DNA from: an uncultured Flavobacteriales bacterium
Lineage (GTDB): Bacteria > Bacteroidota > Bacteroidia > Flavobacteriales_D > Parvicellaceae
Direction of reading: 5' to 3'
NCBI GenBank assembly: GCA_943787535.1
Contig: CALSMU010000007.1
Location: 143,071-207,070, forward strand
Length of the DNA stretch: 64,000 nucleotides
The notes under the pieces were generated by a model. It had not been told where the DNA came from and did not search any database. It saw only the letters and a program-made list of their open reading frames with translations. Made by a program: the position numbers and the translations under genes. Shown here in pieces: positions 53,206 to 62,356 of the stretch; the stretch's first letter is position 1; each line of letters begins with the position of its first letter.

Positions 53206-54567
53206 ATGAATCTTACTACTTTAAATGCAATTAGCCCTATTGATGGAAGATACAGAAGAGTAACAGATCAATTAGGAGATTATTTTTCTGAAGCAGCATT
53301 AATTAAATATAGAATATTAGTTGAAGTAGAGTATTTCATTTCATTATGTGAACTACCCTTACCGCAGTTAGCAGATTTTGATAAAAGTTTATTTTCTACT
53401 TTAAGAGGTTTGTATGAAAACTTTGTGGATGAGGACGCTCTTCGAATTAAAGAGATCGAGAAAGTAACGAACCACGATGTTAAAGCTGTAGAGTATTTTA
53501 TAAAAGAAAAATTAGATGCCATTGGAATAGAAGGAGGTAGCAAAGAATTTATTCATTTTGGTTTAACATCTCAAGATATTAATAACACTTCTGTTCCGCG
53601 TTCAATTAAAGATGCTTTGTCTGAAGTATATTACCCGATGCTTGAAGAAATAGTTGAGCAATTAAGTGGTTTAGCAAAAGATTGGAAGGATGTTCCTATG
53701 TTGGCTAAAACACATGGTCAGCCGGCTTCTCCGACAAGACTGGGTAAAGAAATCTATGTTTTTGTTGAACGATTGAAAATTCAATTGGAACAAATGAAAG
53801 CTATTCCGTATTCTGCGAAATTTGGAGGTGCAACGGGTAACTTTAACGCGCATTTTGTTGCATATCCGTCAATTGATTGGGTGAGTTTTGCAAATAAATT
53901 TTTGAATGAAAAGTTGAAAATATCTAGGTCTCAAACAACAACTCAAATTGAGCATTACGATAATTTAGCAGCACTTTTTGATGCCATGAAACGTATTAAT
54001 ACTATTCTAGTTGATTTAGATAGAGATATGTGGACATACATTTCAATGGAATATTTTAAGCAAAAAATTACAGCTGGAGAAATAGGGTCATCTGCTATGC
54101 CGCACAAGGTAAATCCAATTGATTTCGAAAATTCTGAAGGAAATTTAGGAATAGCGAATGCTTTTTTCGAACACCTATCTGCTAAATTGCCTATTTCAAG
54201 ATTGCAAAGAGATCTGACGGATAGTACAGTTCTGAGAAATGTTGGTGTTCCAATAGCACATACAATGATTGCTTTAGCTTCCTTAAAGAAGGGGTTGACT
54301 AAATTACTGTTGAATGAGGAAGCAATTGCAGGCGACCTTGAAAAGAATTGGGCTGTAGTAGCAGAGGCGATTCAAACAGTACTTAGACGTGAAGCATATC
54401 CAAACCCATACGAAGCCCTGAAAGAACTAACCAGAACAAATGAAGGTATTAATGCGAATTCAATAGCTAGCTTTATTGAAAGCTTAAATGTAAGAGAAGA
54501 AATAAAAGTTGAATTAAGGCTAATAACTCCCGCTAGTTTTACTGGAATTAATTTAGTGAAGGATTAG
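53206..54567 (+). CDS. purB: Adenylosuccinate lyase
   Basis: 453 residues, the E. coli-type PurB. It removes fumarate from adenylosuccinate and SAICAR in purine synthesis. Signatures: LNAISPIDGRYRR (about 5-17), KVTNHDVKAVEYFIKEK, FIHFGLTSQDINNTSVP, the LAKTHGQPASPTRLGKE His segment, and GSSAMPHKVNPIDFENSEGN with the catalytic Ser (about 298-317). It follows a TATTTTTG promoter and converges with the AddB-like gene 2 bp away. Confidence 0.97.
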   Translation: MNLTTLNAISPIDGRYRRVTDQLGDYFSEAALIKYRILVEVEYFISLCELPLPQLADFDKSLFSTLRGLYENFVDEDALRIKEIEKVTNHDVKAVEYFIKEKLDAIGIEGGSKEFIHFGLTSQDINNTSVPRSIKDALSEVYYPMLEEIVEQLSGLAKDWKDVPMLAKTHGQPASPTRLGKEIYVFVERLKIQLEQMKAIPYSAKFGGATGNFNAHFVAYPSIDWVSFANKFLNEKLKISRSQTTTQIEHYDNLAALFDAMKRINTILVDLDRDMWTYISMEYFKQKITAGEIGSSAMPHKVNPIDFENSEGNLGIANAFFEHLSAKLPISRLQRDLTDSTVLRNVGVPIAHTMIALASLKKGLTKLLLNEEAIAGDLEKNWAVVAEAIQTVLRREAYPNPYEALKELTRTNEGINANSIASFIESLNVREEIKVELRLITPASFTGINLVKD

Positions 54568-54569
54568 TG

Positions 54570-57332
54570 TTATTCACATAACATACAGTATTTAGCTTTC
54601 GAATCATGGGTAAACAAAATACTTACGTCATATATTTCTTGAATTTTAGAAATTAAGATTTCTTCAAAATTTTTGTAGAGTTCTTCTTCCGAAATTTTTT
54701 CTTCCCCTTTCTTTACTGTAAAAGAAAAAGGTATAAGATTTGGTTTCAAGTTTCTCATTGAAACTATTCCTGATATTGCTCCAGAATTGGGATTTTCTTT
54801 ATTGTATAAATATCCATAAAATAATAATTGAGCGGCTTTAGGTTTCTCGAATACTTGTTCTACAGATGAAACCCTAACATCCTCAGGTTTTACAAAACCA
54901 GATTTATAATCAATAATTCTAATTTGACCATTTTGAGCGTCTATCCGATCAGCATTTCCTTTTAAAACAATTGTCTTTTTGCCTTGTGAAGTATCAATTT
55001 CAATAGATGTGTGCCAGTTTTCTTCTAAGCCCAATATTTCAATTGGCCCATTTTTTTGAATGTGTTTTTTTTCTTTGGTTAAAAAAAGCTTTATTTCTTT
55101 TAATGCCATCTTATAGTATAACAGGTTTTTCCCAAAACGATAACTTTGAGAAGGGAAAAACTTTCGGTATAACTTTTCTGTTAATACTTCATATGCATTT
55201 AACATTGCGTCAACAGAAGCTTCCGTAATAGTAGGTGAATGTTCTGTGTATAATACTTCCAAAACTTTGTGTATTATGGTTCCTTGGGTACTGTTTTCTA
55301 TGGTTTCTTCTAATTCTTTTTTTTCGTTGACTCTTAAAATGTATTTGTAATAAAAGTCAAGTGGACAAGATAAATATGTGTTTAATGCTGAAGGGGATAT
55401 GCCTTTTTCGAAGAGTAAATCAATCTTTTTCAATGTAATGCTGTCCTTTTCTATCGCCTTAGGATCGGATTTATTATTCCATTTAAAATTATAATCCTTT
55501 CGGATGATTTTGTGTGGCAATTCACTTTCTATTTGAATTAAGTAACGGCTAATTTCATTACTGTCAAGTCCGTTAGGTAGTCCATTGTTATAGATAAAAT
55601 GAATATTCTTTACACGATGCAATAGGCGATAAAAGTAGTAGGAAAAAATAGCTTCTCGATCTTGTTTTGTTGGTAATCCAAGGTAAATTTTTAAATCATG
55701 AGGAATAAAAGAATTGGAGCCTTGAATTCCAGGAAGAAATTTTTCATTACAAGAAACAAGAATAATATTGTCAAAGTCTATTACTCGGCTTTCTAACAAC
55801 CCCATTACCTGAAGACCTTCTAATGGTTCTCCGTAAAATGAAATTTTTTCACTCTTATTAATAAGGTTGAACAGGTTGCGAATTCCTTCAACGTCCTCAA
55901 TGTATGGGTGTTCTTTGTTAATTATTTCAATTTTTTTGAGATTGGAGATAATTTTATACAAAACCTCAATTTCAAATGTTTTGTTTGCTTCATCAATTAA
56001 AGTCAAACGTAACTTATCACAAAAGGTAGCTAATTGCTGTAACGTAGTCTCTGTATTTATTGCAGAATGATAGAATAATATGGCTAGTAAACCTGTATTT
56101 GTGCCGAATACTTCTTCTAGGTTTTTCTCAGTAATAAAAGATAAGTTATTCTTTGTGAAATGATCAATTACCTGGCTGGTATCGATTCCTTTATTTGTAA
56201 AGTATTTGACAACTAATTGATGTTCTAAAAAAGTAAAAAGGTCTTTAAAATAAATAGTATTTATGTTTTGCTTGGATTGAAATCGTTTAGAATTGATTTG
56301 AATAGTAAAAATAATGTCAAGCAATTCCAAGGCTAAAGTATTCGAAAATGAATACCCCATGGTAATATTCATTTTGTCTATACCAGAAGGGATAGCATTT
56401 AAAAAAGGTTTTAATAATTGTTCATCTGATAAGATTACAGCACTTTTTGTGTCTCCGAACTGAGGGTTTTTACTCAGTATTTGTGCCGCAATGTTAACCT
56501 GATTCAAATTTGTGTTGGCGGGATAAATTGTTACCGTTTTATCTTTAATCGTATTATTAGGTATTTTTTTTAAATTCTCCTCATCCCATTTTTTATACTG
56601 ACGGACAAAATTCCCGGCTTCCTGAATGTTGTCATTCATGTAATATTGATCCACATCCCAAAACACTTCTGCTTTACCTAGGTTTTTAAGCCATGCAAAT
56701 ATGGTTTCTTCACTTTTTGAAAGTGCATTAAACCCTATGAAAATAATTTTCTTATGTGGATTGTTATTTAAATACTTTTCAGGATTATTTGCTACATTTT
56801 TATAGATTCTACCTTTGGTAGAAAGTCCTTTCCTTTCTAATCTTGAATTAAAAAGAAGATACAGTTCTCCTAGGTTTTCCCAGAATTCTAAAAATTTTTC
56901 TTGACCAGCACTTAATTCATTCGCATTGAAACTCCAAGCTTCAATTTCTTTAATGTCCTTTAGGTTTTTAAAAACCAATTCACTCGGCAATAAATATCTG
57001 TCTATCTCATTGAAGTCACTCAGCACTTGACTTGACCAGCTATGAAAGACATCGAAACTTCCAGGTTCCTTAAAAAGTTCGCAATAACAAGAAAACAATT
57101 CGAAATGAACCGAAATTGGATCGATAGGTATTAGTTCGTCTAATTCAATAATAAAATCATCTAGACTTTGAATTTTTGGCGCCCAAAATGTTTGTTTAAT
57201 CTGTTTAGCTAATTCTGTTTTGAAATGTAGTCCAGCTCTTCTAGACGGAACAATTATAGCGATGTCCTTTAATTCCTGGACAGAATATTGCGTTAATAAT
57301 TTTTGCGCTACTTCAGATAGAAAAGAGTCCAT
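54570..57332 (-). CDS. AddB-like PD-(D/E)XK nuclease of a RecBCD/AddAB-type complex
   Basis: 920 residues. It has an inactive-helicase-like first half (DIAIIVPSRRAGLHFKTELAKQ near 25-46, ending with the FINAL nuclease). The PD-(D/E)XK domain near residues 790-830 contains VLKGNADRIDAQNGQIRIIDYKSGFV, with the acidic and Lys residues of the active site. One cysteine in NTYLSCPLDFYYKYIL (about 660-675) and two in YCMLCE at the very end match three of the four cysteines that hold the AddB 4Fe-4S cluster; the fourth would lie beyond the stop. The AddA-like helicase is encoded at 58475. Likely in double-strand break processing. Confidence 0.82.
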   Translation of the reverse strand: MDSFLSEVAQKLLTQYSVQELKDIAIIVPSRRAGLHFKTELAKQIKQTFWAPKIQSLDDFIIELDELIPIDPISVHFELFSCYCELFKEPGSFDVFHSWSSQVLSDFNEIDRYLLPSELVFKNLKDIKEIEAWSFNANELSAGQEKFLEFWENLGELYLLFNSRLERKGLSTKGRIYKNVANNPEKYLNNNPHKKIIFIGFNALSKSEETIFAWLKNLGKAEVFWDVDQYYMNDNIQEAGNFVRQYKKWDEENLKKIPNNTIKDKTVTIYPANTNLNQVNIAAQILSKNPQFGDTKSAVILSDEQLLKPFLNAIPSGIDKMNITMGYSFSNTLALELLDIIFTIQINSKRFQSKQNINTIYFKDLFTFLEHQLVVKYFTNKGIDTSQVIDHFTKNNLSFITEKNLEEVFGTNTGLLAILFYHSAINTETTLQQLATFCDKLRLTLIDEANKTFEIEVLYKIISNLKKIEIINKEHPYIEDVEGIRNLFNLINKSEKISFYGEPLEGLQVMGLLESRVIDFDNIILVSCNEKFLPGIQGSNSFIPHDLKIYLGLPTKQDREAIFSYYFYRLLHRVKNIHFIYNNGLPNGLDSNEISRYLIQIESELPHKIIRKDYNFKWNNKSDPKAIEKDSITLKKIDLLFEKGISPSALNTYLSCPLDFYYKYILRVNEKKELEETIENSTQGTIIHKVLEVLYTEHSPTITEASVDAMLNAYEVLTEKLYRKFFPSQSYRFGKNLLYYKMALKEIKLFLTKEKKHIQKNGPIEILGLEENWHTSIEIDTSQGKKTIVLKGNADRIDAQNGQIRIIDYKSGFVKPEDVRVSSVEQVFEKPKAAQLLFYGYLYNKENPNSGAISGIVSMRNLKPNLIPFSFTVKKGEEKISEEELYKNFEEILISKIQEIYDVSILFTHDSKAKYCMLCE

Positions 57333-57337
57333 TCAGA

Positions 57338-57916
57338 TTAATTATTTTTTATTTTAAACCCTGACCCTACAAATTTGATAAACTCTTTAAATGTTTCTTT
57401 TTTTGTAAAAACTTCTTTAATTATTCTATTTTTTGATATTGCAATTTCAGGTTTTGGTTCAGGAATTTCACGTTTTTTTTCTAGAGTAATATCTTTATCT
57501 TTTAAAACTTTTTCTAAACTTTCTGCTTTTTTAAATGTTTTTTTCGCTTTTTTGTTCCAACCTAATTGGTCTTCCAGTAAACCCAAGTTATTCCATGCAA
57601 TAGCATCTTCAGGGTCTAATTCTGTACATTTTTTATAGTCTAAAATAGCATCTTCGGTCATCCCAAGACTCGCCTTAATGTATGCCCTACTAGAATAACG
57701 ATAGCTATAATTCGGTTCTAAGTCAACAGCCTTGTCCATGTCTTTAAGGGCTTCTTCTTTTCTATTCAGATGAAACAGTACCACCCCACGAGTAGAATAT
57801 AAGTCAGGATCATTTGGCAATACATCAATTGCTTTCGAGTAAAGTCGAAAAGACTCCTTGTAATCTTCCTTAGCCTCACTTTCTTTTGCTTGAGCTATTA
57901 TATCTTCTATCGTCAT
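57338..57916 (-). CDS. Tetratricopeptide-repeat protein
   Basis: 192 residues from the ATG at 57916 (TIEDIIAQ). Three TPR units can be read: KEDYKESFRLYSKAIDVLPNDPDLYSTRGVVLFHLNR, KEEALKDMDKAVDLEPNYSYRYSSRAYIKASLG, and MTEDAILDYKKCTELDPEDAIAWNNLGLLEDQLG (about 15-120), then a charged helical tail. No signal peptide appears. A longer frame reaching 58087 adds 57 residues of low-quality sequence across the divergent gene and was not used. It lies 5 bp upstream of the AddB-like gene, so is likely in the same operon. Confidence 0.85.
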   Translation of the reverse strand: MTIEDIIAQAKESEAKEDYKESFRLYSKAIDVLPNDPDLYSTRGVVLFHLNRKEEALKDMDKAVDLEPNYSYRYSSRAYIKASLGMTEDAILDYKKCTELDPEDAIAWNNLGLLEDQLGWNKKAKKTFKKAESLEKVLKDKDITLEKKREIPEPKPEIAISKNRIIKEVFTKKETFKEFIKFVGSGFKIKNN

Positions 57917-57934
57917 TTTGTGTAGTTTTGAGGT

Positions 57935-58168
57935 ATGGATTTTCCTCAATACCGAAAGTACAAAAATATAGAAACCTATTTCAAGATTATTTCGGAAAAA
58001 GAGTTCGAAGAACTTTCTTCTTTGGGTAATAAATATGTTAAAAATTCTATTGTTGCAGAACAATATCCTGAAATATTGCGTATTCAAGATATGTTGAATT
58101 GTGAAGGTGGAACTTGGGAAGTTATAGAGAAGAAGGAATACAACAATAAGAATAAAGAGGTAATCTAA
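57935..58168 (+). CDS. Small conserved hypothetical protein
   Basis: 77 residues, DFPQYRKYKNIETYFKIISEKEFEELSSLGNKY..., ending with a polar Asn/Lys tail. No signal peptide, membrane segment or known motif. The codons look genuine and the ATG is only 18 bp from the divergent TPR start. I recall similar short proteins in flavobacteria but cannot name a family. Its end overlaps the 3' end of a broken minus-strand frame at 58165. Confidence 0.65.
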   Translation: MDFPQYRKYKNIETYFKIISEKEFEELSSLGNKYVKNSIVAEQYPEILRIQDMLNCEGGTWEVIEKKEYNNKNKEVI

Positions 58169-58369
58169 ATATTTTCTAGTTCCTTTTGTAAAATAGTATT
58201 AAACGCTGGATCACTTTCTACGTTCTCGTAATTTTGCTTGTTTTTTAAATATTCTAATCCTTTTTAAGAGTTTTCCAGGAGCAATTTTAATAATTACTGT
58301 TTCCAGTTTATTCCTAAACACAGCTTTATCGATTTTTTTAGTCTTTTTTTCCTTCTTAGCTATTTGATG
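58165..58369 (-). pseudogene. Small protein gene broken by a 1-bp insertion in an A-run
   Basis: On the minus strand one frame encodes KKEKKTKKIDKAVFRNKLE... to GKLLK, and a second frame continues LEYLKNKQNYENVESDPAF..., ending at 58165 with a proper TAG. Removing one A from the A5 run at 58261-58265 joins them as GKLLKGLEYLKNKQNYE. No ATG is visible at the 5' side, where the frame opens after a TAG at 58370. Homology is unknown. It occupies most of the 306-bp gap before the AddA-like gene. Confidence 0.45.
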
Positions 58370-58406
58370 CTAAATCAAATGGAATTTGGACGTAGTTGGC
58401 AAAAGT

Positions 58407-58423
58407 AAAGTGATTTTCACTTT
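58407..58423. promoter_or_regulatory. Perfect 7-bp inverted repeat upstream of the AddA-like gene
   Basis: AAAGTGA-ttt-TCACTTT is a 17-bp palindrome 52 bp before the ATG at 58475. It could be an operator or a transcript hairpin. A weak -7-like TAACTTTA follows at 58462. Confidence 0.3.
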
Positions 58424-58474
58424 GAAAAAACGATTTTATTTAAAGAATGAAGAAAATTTACTAACTTTAGAGGT

Positions 58475-61400
58475 ATGTGCGATACCCCCGTAGAAAAACC
58501 TTTCAAAATATATCAATCCTCTGCTGGTTCTGGAAAAACCTATACACTTGTGAAAGAATATATTTCGATTGTTCTGAAAAGTGATAATCCAAATAAATTT
58601 AGGCAAATATTGGCAATTACTTTTACCAATAAAGCAGCTACTGAAATGAAAGAACGTGTTTTAGAAGCGTTACTTGCATTGTCCAAAGCTGAAGACGCAG
58701 ACTTAATGAAAGATTTTGTTACTTCTACAGGCATTAAGAAGCCTGAATTAATTAATAAATCTAGTAAGGCGTATAAGAATATAATTCATCAATATGGAGA
58801 TTTTAATATTTTAACGATTGATAAATTTGTTCATCGAATTATTCGATCGTTTGCAAGAGAATTGGATTTAAGCTTAAGTTTTGAAATAGAAACTGATATA
58901 GATACTTTTTTACAAAGAAGTATCGGCGTTCTGCTAAATAATATTGGAGCTAATGAGGAGTTGACAAAGTATTTAATTCGATTTTCGGAACAATTGATTG
59001 AAGATAGCGATAAAGGAGATATAGAGCAACAATTGTTGCGGTTAACAAGTATTCTTAAAAATGAAAAAACAAGAATTCCTTTAACGGAATTTAAACAACA
59101 TGACTTGTCTTTTTTCTCTGATTTAGGAAAAAAAGTAAAAGAGAATGAGAAAAAGTTAATCCTTGAAGTTGGAACTTCGATTTCTACAATAGTTGCGCTT
59201 TTATCAAGTCAAGGTTTAGGTATAGATTTCTTTAAGGGGAAAATGAAGAGTGGATGGGGGGCATTGATTAATAAGTTTTTAACGAAAGATGAATTTGCAT
59301 TAACTGACCCAACTATAAACCAATATTCCGAAGAAACTTGGTATACTCTAAAAACAGAAAGTTTGGTTAGACCAATTATTTCGCCTTTACAGGAGGAAAT
59401 GGAAAAATTGATCGAAATTAATGAGGAATTGAACTTTGCAAAAGAATTTAATAAACAACTAGTAGGCTTTTCATTGTTGAATTCGATTCATCAGATTTTA
59501 TTTAAAGTTAAATCTGAGAATAATATTGTTTTTATAAGCGATTTTAATGAGGTTATTAGCAAAATTGTAATAAATGAACCTGCTCCTTTTATATATGAAA
59601 AAATAGGAGCTCGATATAAAAACTATTTGATAGATGAGTTTCAGGATACATCTAGTCTACAATGGACAAATTTGGTTCCGTTGGTTTATGAGTCGTTGTC
59701 AGAAGGGAATAAAAACTTAATAGTAGGTGATGCTAAACAAGCTATTTACAGATGGCGAAATGGAGATGTACACCAGTTTGTTAACCTACCTAAGGTTGAG
59801 GGAGAGTTTACTTATTTGGATGAAATTAACGCTGTGTTTAATTATTCGGCCACTAGAAATGTTTTACAGAACAACTATCGCTCAGCATCGGCTGTTGTTC
59901 AATTTAATAACTGGTTGTTTGAAGCTTTAGCGGTTGACGAAAAGGAACAGATTCAGAAGATCTACAAAGACTCTTCTCAAAAAGTAACTAAAAAACAAAC
60001 GGGTATTGTTAATGCTAAAATAATCGGAAAAGACATTGAAAATACTGAACAAATTGTGTTTAAAAATGTTATAAATTGGATCAAACAGGCAAAAAGTAAT
60101 GGCTTTTCAGATGGTGATATTGCTCTTCTTGTGAGAAGTAAAAATGATGGAATGACTATTGCTGCATTTCTAAAAGAACAAGGTTATCCAGTTGTTTCAT
60201 CAGATAGTATTGTGCTTGGAAGTTCTAAAGATGTAGCTTTTATCGTCTCATTTCTAAAGGTTTCTAATGATGCTAAAAACGAACATGCGGCAATAAAGTG
60301 TATAGATTACCTTAAAGATAACCTATCGTTAACAAAGGAGTTTGATTTCTGGAGAATACCGGATAGTAAGGATCCTTATTACACTAAAGGAATTGACTTT
60401 AAGAAATACTTATCAGAGCGACATCAAATATTTAATGAGACTTATTACTTGTCTCTCAATTTATATGATAAAATTATTTATTTGATTCAAAGTTTTAATA
60501 TGAATAGATATGATCCCTTTTTGGATCAGTTATTAAATACGGTGCATCATTATCTGAAAAAAAATACTTCTAGTATTCAGTTGTTTGTTGAGTTTTATGA
60601 GAATAAAAAAGAATCAATATCCGTAAATCTTGGAAGTGTAGGTAATGCAATTCAAGTAATGACTATTCATAAATCGAAAGGTCTTCAATTTCCAGTGGTT
60701 ATAATTCCATTTGCAAAATGGCAAAATACAAATTCTGCGCTTTCTAACTTAACATGGATTGAGCATGAGAGATTAGAGAATTTGAATTTACCCAAGTACA
60801 TAACTCCTCTTACAAAGGCTAGTTTGAAAAATTATAATTTGGAAAAAATAGCAGAGGAAGAAGAAGAGGAAGCTGTTCTAGATAACTTAAATTTATATTA
60901 TGTTGCTTTTACAAGAGCGATTGATAGGTTACATGTTCTATTAGAAGAGCCCAGGAGTAAAGGCAGTGTGACTTCTAAAATAATTAATCAGGTGGTGAGC
61001 CATTCCGGGTATAATCAGGATACCAAGGAGTTTGTTTCAGGTAAATTGGAACCAAATAAAAACAAGGGTAAACAGCAGGAAAAATTTGTGAAAGGGGTGG
61101 AGGTGATTTCAAAAAGAGAGAGCTTAAACCTTAGCTTTGATAGAAATGCACTTCTTGAAGAAGTTAATACAATCAGTGAAAGGGAAAAAGGAATTGCCAT
61201 TCATGCTGTTCTTTCTAAAGTGAATAGTAAAAATGATATTGAAACAGTTACAAATCATTTAGAAACAAAGGGCATAGTACCAAGTTCTATCAAAGCAGAA
61301 ATTGTTATTTTGGTAAAAAGAATGTTTGATATCCCTCAAGTAGCTGGCTGGTTTAATTCTTCAAGCGAGGTGCACAATGAGCAAGAAATAATTTCGAAAG

Positions 61401-61612
61401 ATGGTCATTTTTATATCCCTGATAAAGTTATAACTAAAGGTATGCACGCAATTGTTGTTGATTATAAAACCGGAAAACCCGAAGAAAAGCATACTTTACA
61501 AATACTGGAATATGGTAACCTTTTAGCAGAAATGGGATATTCACATGTCGAAAAGTATTTGCTTTACATTAACAGTCTAAAAATAGTGTCCGTACAATGT
61601 TCGATGATATAA
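58475..61612 (+). CDS. AddA-like UvrD-family helicase-nuclease
   Basis: 1045 residues with the superfamily 1 helicase motifs: Walker A YQSSAGSGKTYTLVKEY (about 13-29), motif Ia ILAITFTNKAATEMKERV, Walker B YLIDEFQDTSSLQW (about 387-400), NLIVGDAKQAIYRWRNGD (about 415-432), IQVMTIHKSKGLQFPVVIIP (about 725-744) and LNLYYVAFTRAIDRLHVLL (about 805-823). A C-terminal PD-(D/E)XK nuclease is shown by VDYKTGKPEEKHTLQILEYGNLL (about 997-1020). Partner of the AddB-like protein encoded at 54570 for resecting DNA ends. Ends overlapping the next gene by 16 bp. Confidence 0.9.
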   Translation: MCDTPVEKPFKIYQSSAGSGKTYTLVKEYISIVLKSDNPNKFRQILAITFTNKAATEMKERVLEALLALSKAEDADLMKDFVTSTGIKKPELINKSSKAYKNIIHQYGDFNILTIDKFVHRIIRSFARELDLSLSFEIETDIDTFLQRSIGVLLNNIGANEELTKYLIRFSEQLIEDSDKGDIEQQLLRLTSILKNEKTRIPLTEFKQHDLSFFSDLGKKVKENEKKLILEVGTSISTIVALLSSQGLGIDFFKGKMKSGWGALINKFLTKDEFALTDPTINQYSEETWYTLKTESLVRPIISPLQEEMEKLIEINEELNFAKEFNKQLVGFSLLNSIHQILFKVKSENNIVFISDFNEVISKIVINEPAPFIYEKIGARYKNYLIDEFQDTSSLQWTNLVPLVYESLSEGNKNLIVGDAKQAIYRWRNGDVHQFVNLPKVEGEFTYLDEINAVFNYSATRNVLQNNYRSASAVVQFNNWLFEALAVDEKEQIQKIYKDSSQKVTKKQTGIVNAKIIGKDIENTEQIVFKNVINWIKQAKSNGFSDGDIALLVRSKNDGMTIAAFLKEQGYPVVSSDSIVLGSSKDVAFIVSFLKVSNDAKNEHAAIKCIDYLKDNLSLTKEFDFWRIPDSKDPYYTKGIDFKKYLSERHQIFNETYYLSLNLYDKIIYLIQSFNMNRYDPFLDQLLNTVHHYLKKNTSSIQLFVEFYENKKESISVNLGSVGNAIQVMTIHKSKGLQFPVVIIPFAKWQNTNSALSNLTWIEHERLENLNLPKYITPLTKASLKNYNLEKIAEEEEEEAVLDNLNLYYVAFTRAIDRLHVLLEEPRSKGSVTSKIINQVVSHSGYNQDTKEFVSGKLEPNKNKGKQQEKFVKGVEVISKRESLNLSFDRNALLEEVNTISEREKGIAIHAVLSKVNSKNDIETVTNHLETKGIVPSSIKAEIVILVKRMFDIPQVAGWFNSSSEVHNEQEIISKDGHFYIPDKVITKGMHAIVVDYKTGKPEEKHTLQILEYGNLLAEMGYSHVEKYLLYINSLKIVSVQCSMI

Positions 61613-62346
61613 GAGGTGATATTCGATTGAAAACTTATGTTTCATACATTTTAACAGCTTGTATGGTTATAATTACCCTTATTACTATATTAATTCCTGA
61701 ATTGAATTCTCTTTATGGAGTGGGAGATGGTCCGGCCGTAAATATTTTTGTCCGGTTAACGATTCCTTTCCAACATGGGTTTGATAATGTTTCATCAATG
61801 TTTCATTTAGGGCTTAACCTAATTCTAATGTGGGCGCTAGGAACATATTTAGAAAAAGTGCTCGGTTCGTATCGCTTTCTGATTACAACCGTGGCTTCTT
61901 TCTTTATGTATGTTCTTTTTCATCGATTACTTTTACTAATAGGCCATGGTTTTACTCCTATATTAACGTCTTACTCTGGTGTTATGTTTGTTGTTATGGT
62001 AGAAGGAAGGTATGTGAAAACCCGAAGTGTTTTTGAAGATTATTTTAAGACTCTTCGTGGCTTTCAATTAGGTGTTTGGATCTTATTACCTGTTTTGATG
62101 GCCTTTGTGCCCTTGTATTATAATTCATTGTCCAGTTTATGGGAAAATATTTTTTATGGAAACATTACACATCTTGTATGCGGGGCTATTGGAGTTGCAC
62201 TAGGGTTTGCATTTAGACAGCATATTCGTAATAAACTAACCCAACAAACTAGGAAGCGTCATATAAAACATTCCAAATTAGATAGGTTAGCAGTTTATGT
62301 TGCTTTTGGATTTCCTTTGTATTTGGCATTGATTTTTTTCATCTGA
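61597..62346 (+). CDS. Rhomboid-like intramembrane protein
   Basis: 249 residues with six membrane segments. The rhomboid-like core is visible: HLGLNLILMWALGTYLEKVLGSYRFL (about 69-94, HxxxN), a segment with SYSG (about 126-129) where active rhomboids have GxSG, and ITHLVCGAIGVALGF (about 195-209) supplying the catalytic His. The serine and histidine are present, but Gly is replaced at the first position. It could be an active protease or an inactive relative. A charged tail follows at 215-235. Overlaps the AddA-like gene and converges with the next gene. Confidence 0.65.
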   Translation: MFDDIRGDIRLKTYVSYILTACMVIITLITILIPELNSLYGVGDGPAVNIFVRLTIPFQHGFDNVSSMFHLGLNLILMWALGTYLEKVLGSYRFLITTVASFFMYVLFHRLLLLIGHGFTPILTSYSGVMFVVMVEGRYVKTRSVFEDYFKTLRGFQLGVWILLPVLMAFVPLYYNSLSSLWENIFYGNITHLVCGAIGVALGFAFRQHIRNKLTQQTRKRHIKHSKLDRLAVYVAFGFPLYLALIFFI

Positions 62347-62356
62347 CTGTTTTAGG

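Noticed and set aside
57917..58087. N-terminal extension of the TPR protein to 58087
   Set aside because: The added 57 residues run across the start of the divergent 57935 gene and have no TPR or signal features; the ATG at 57916 is directly before TIEDIIAQ.
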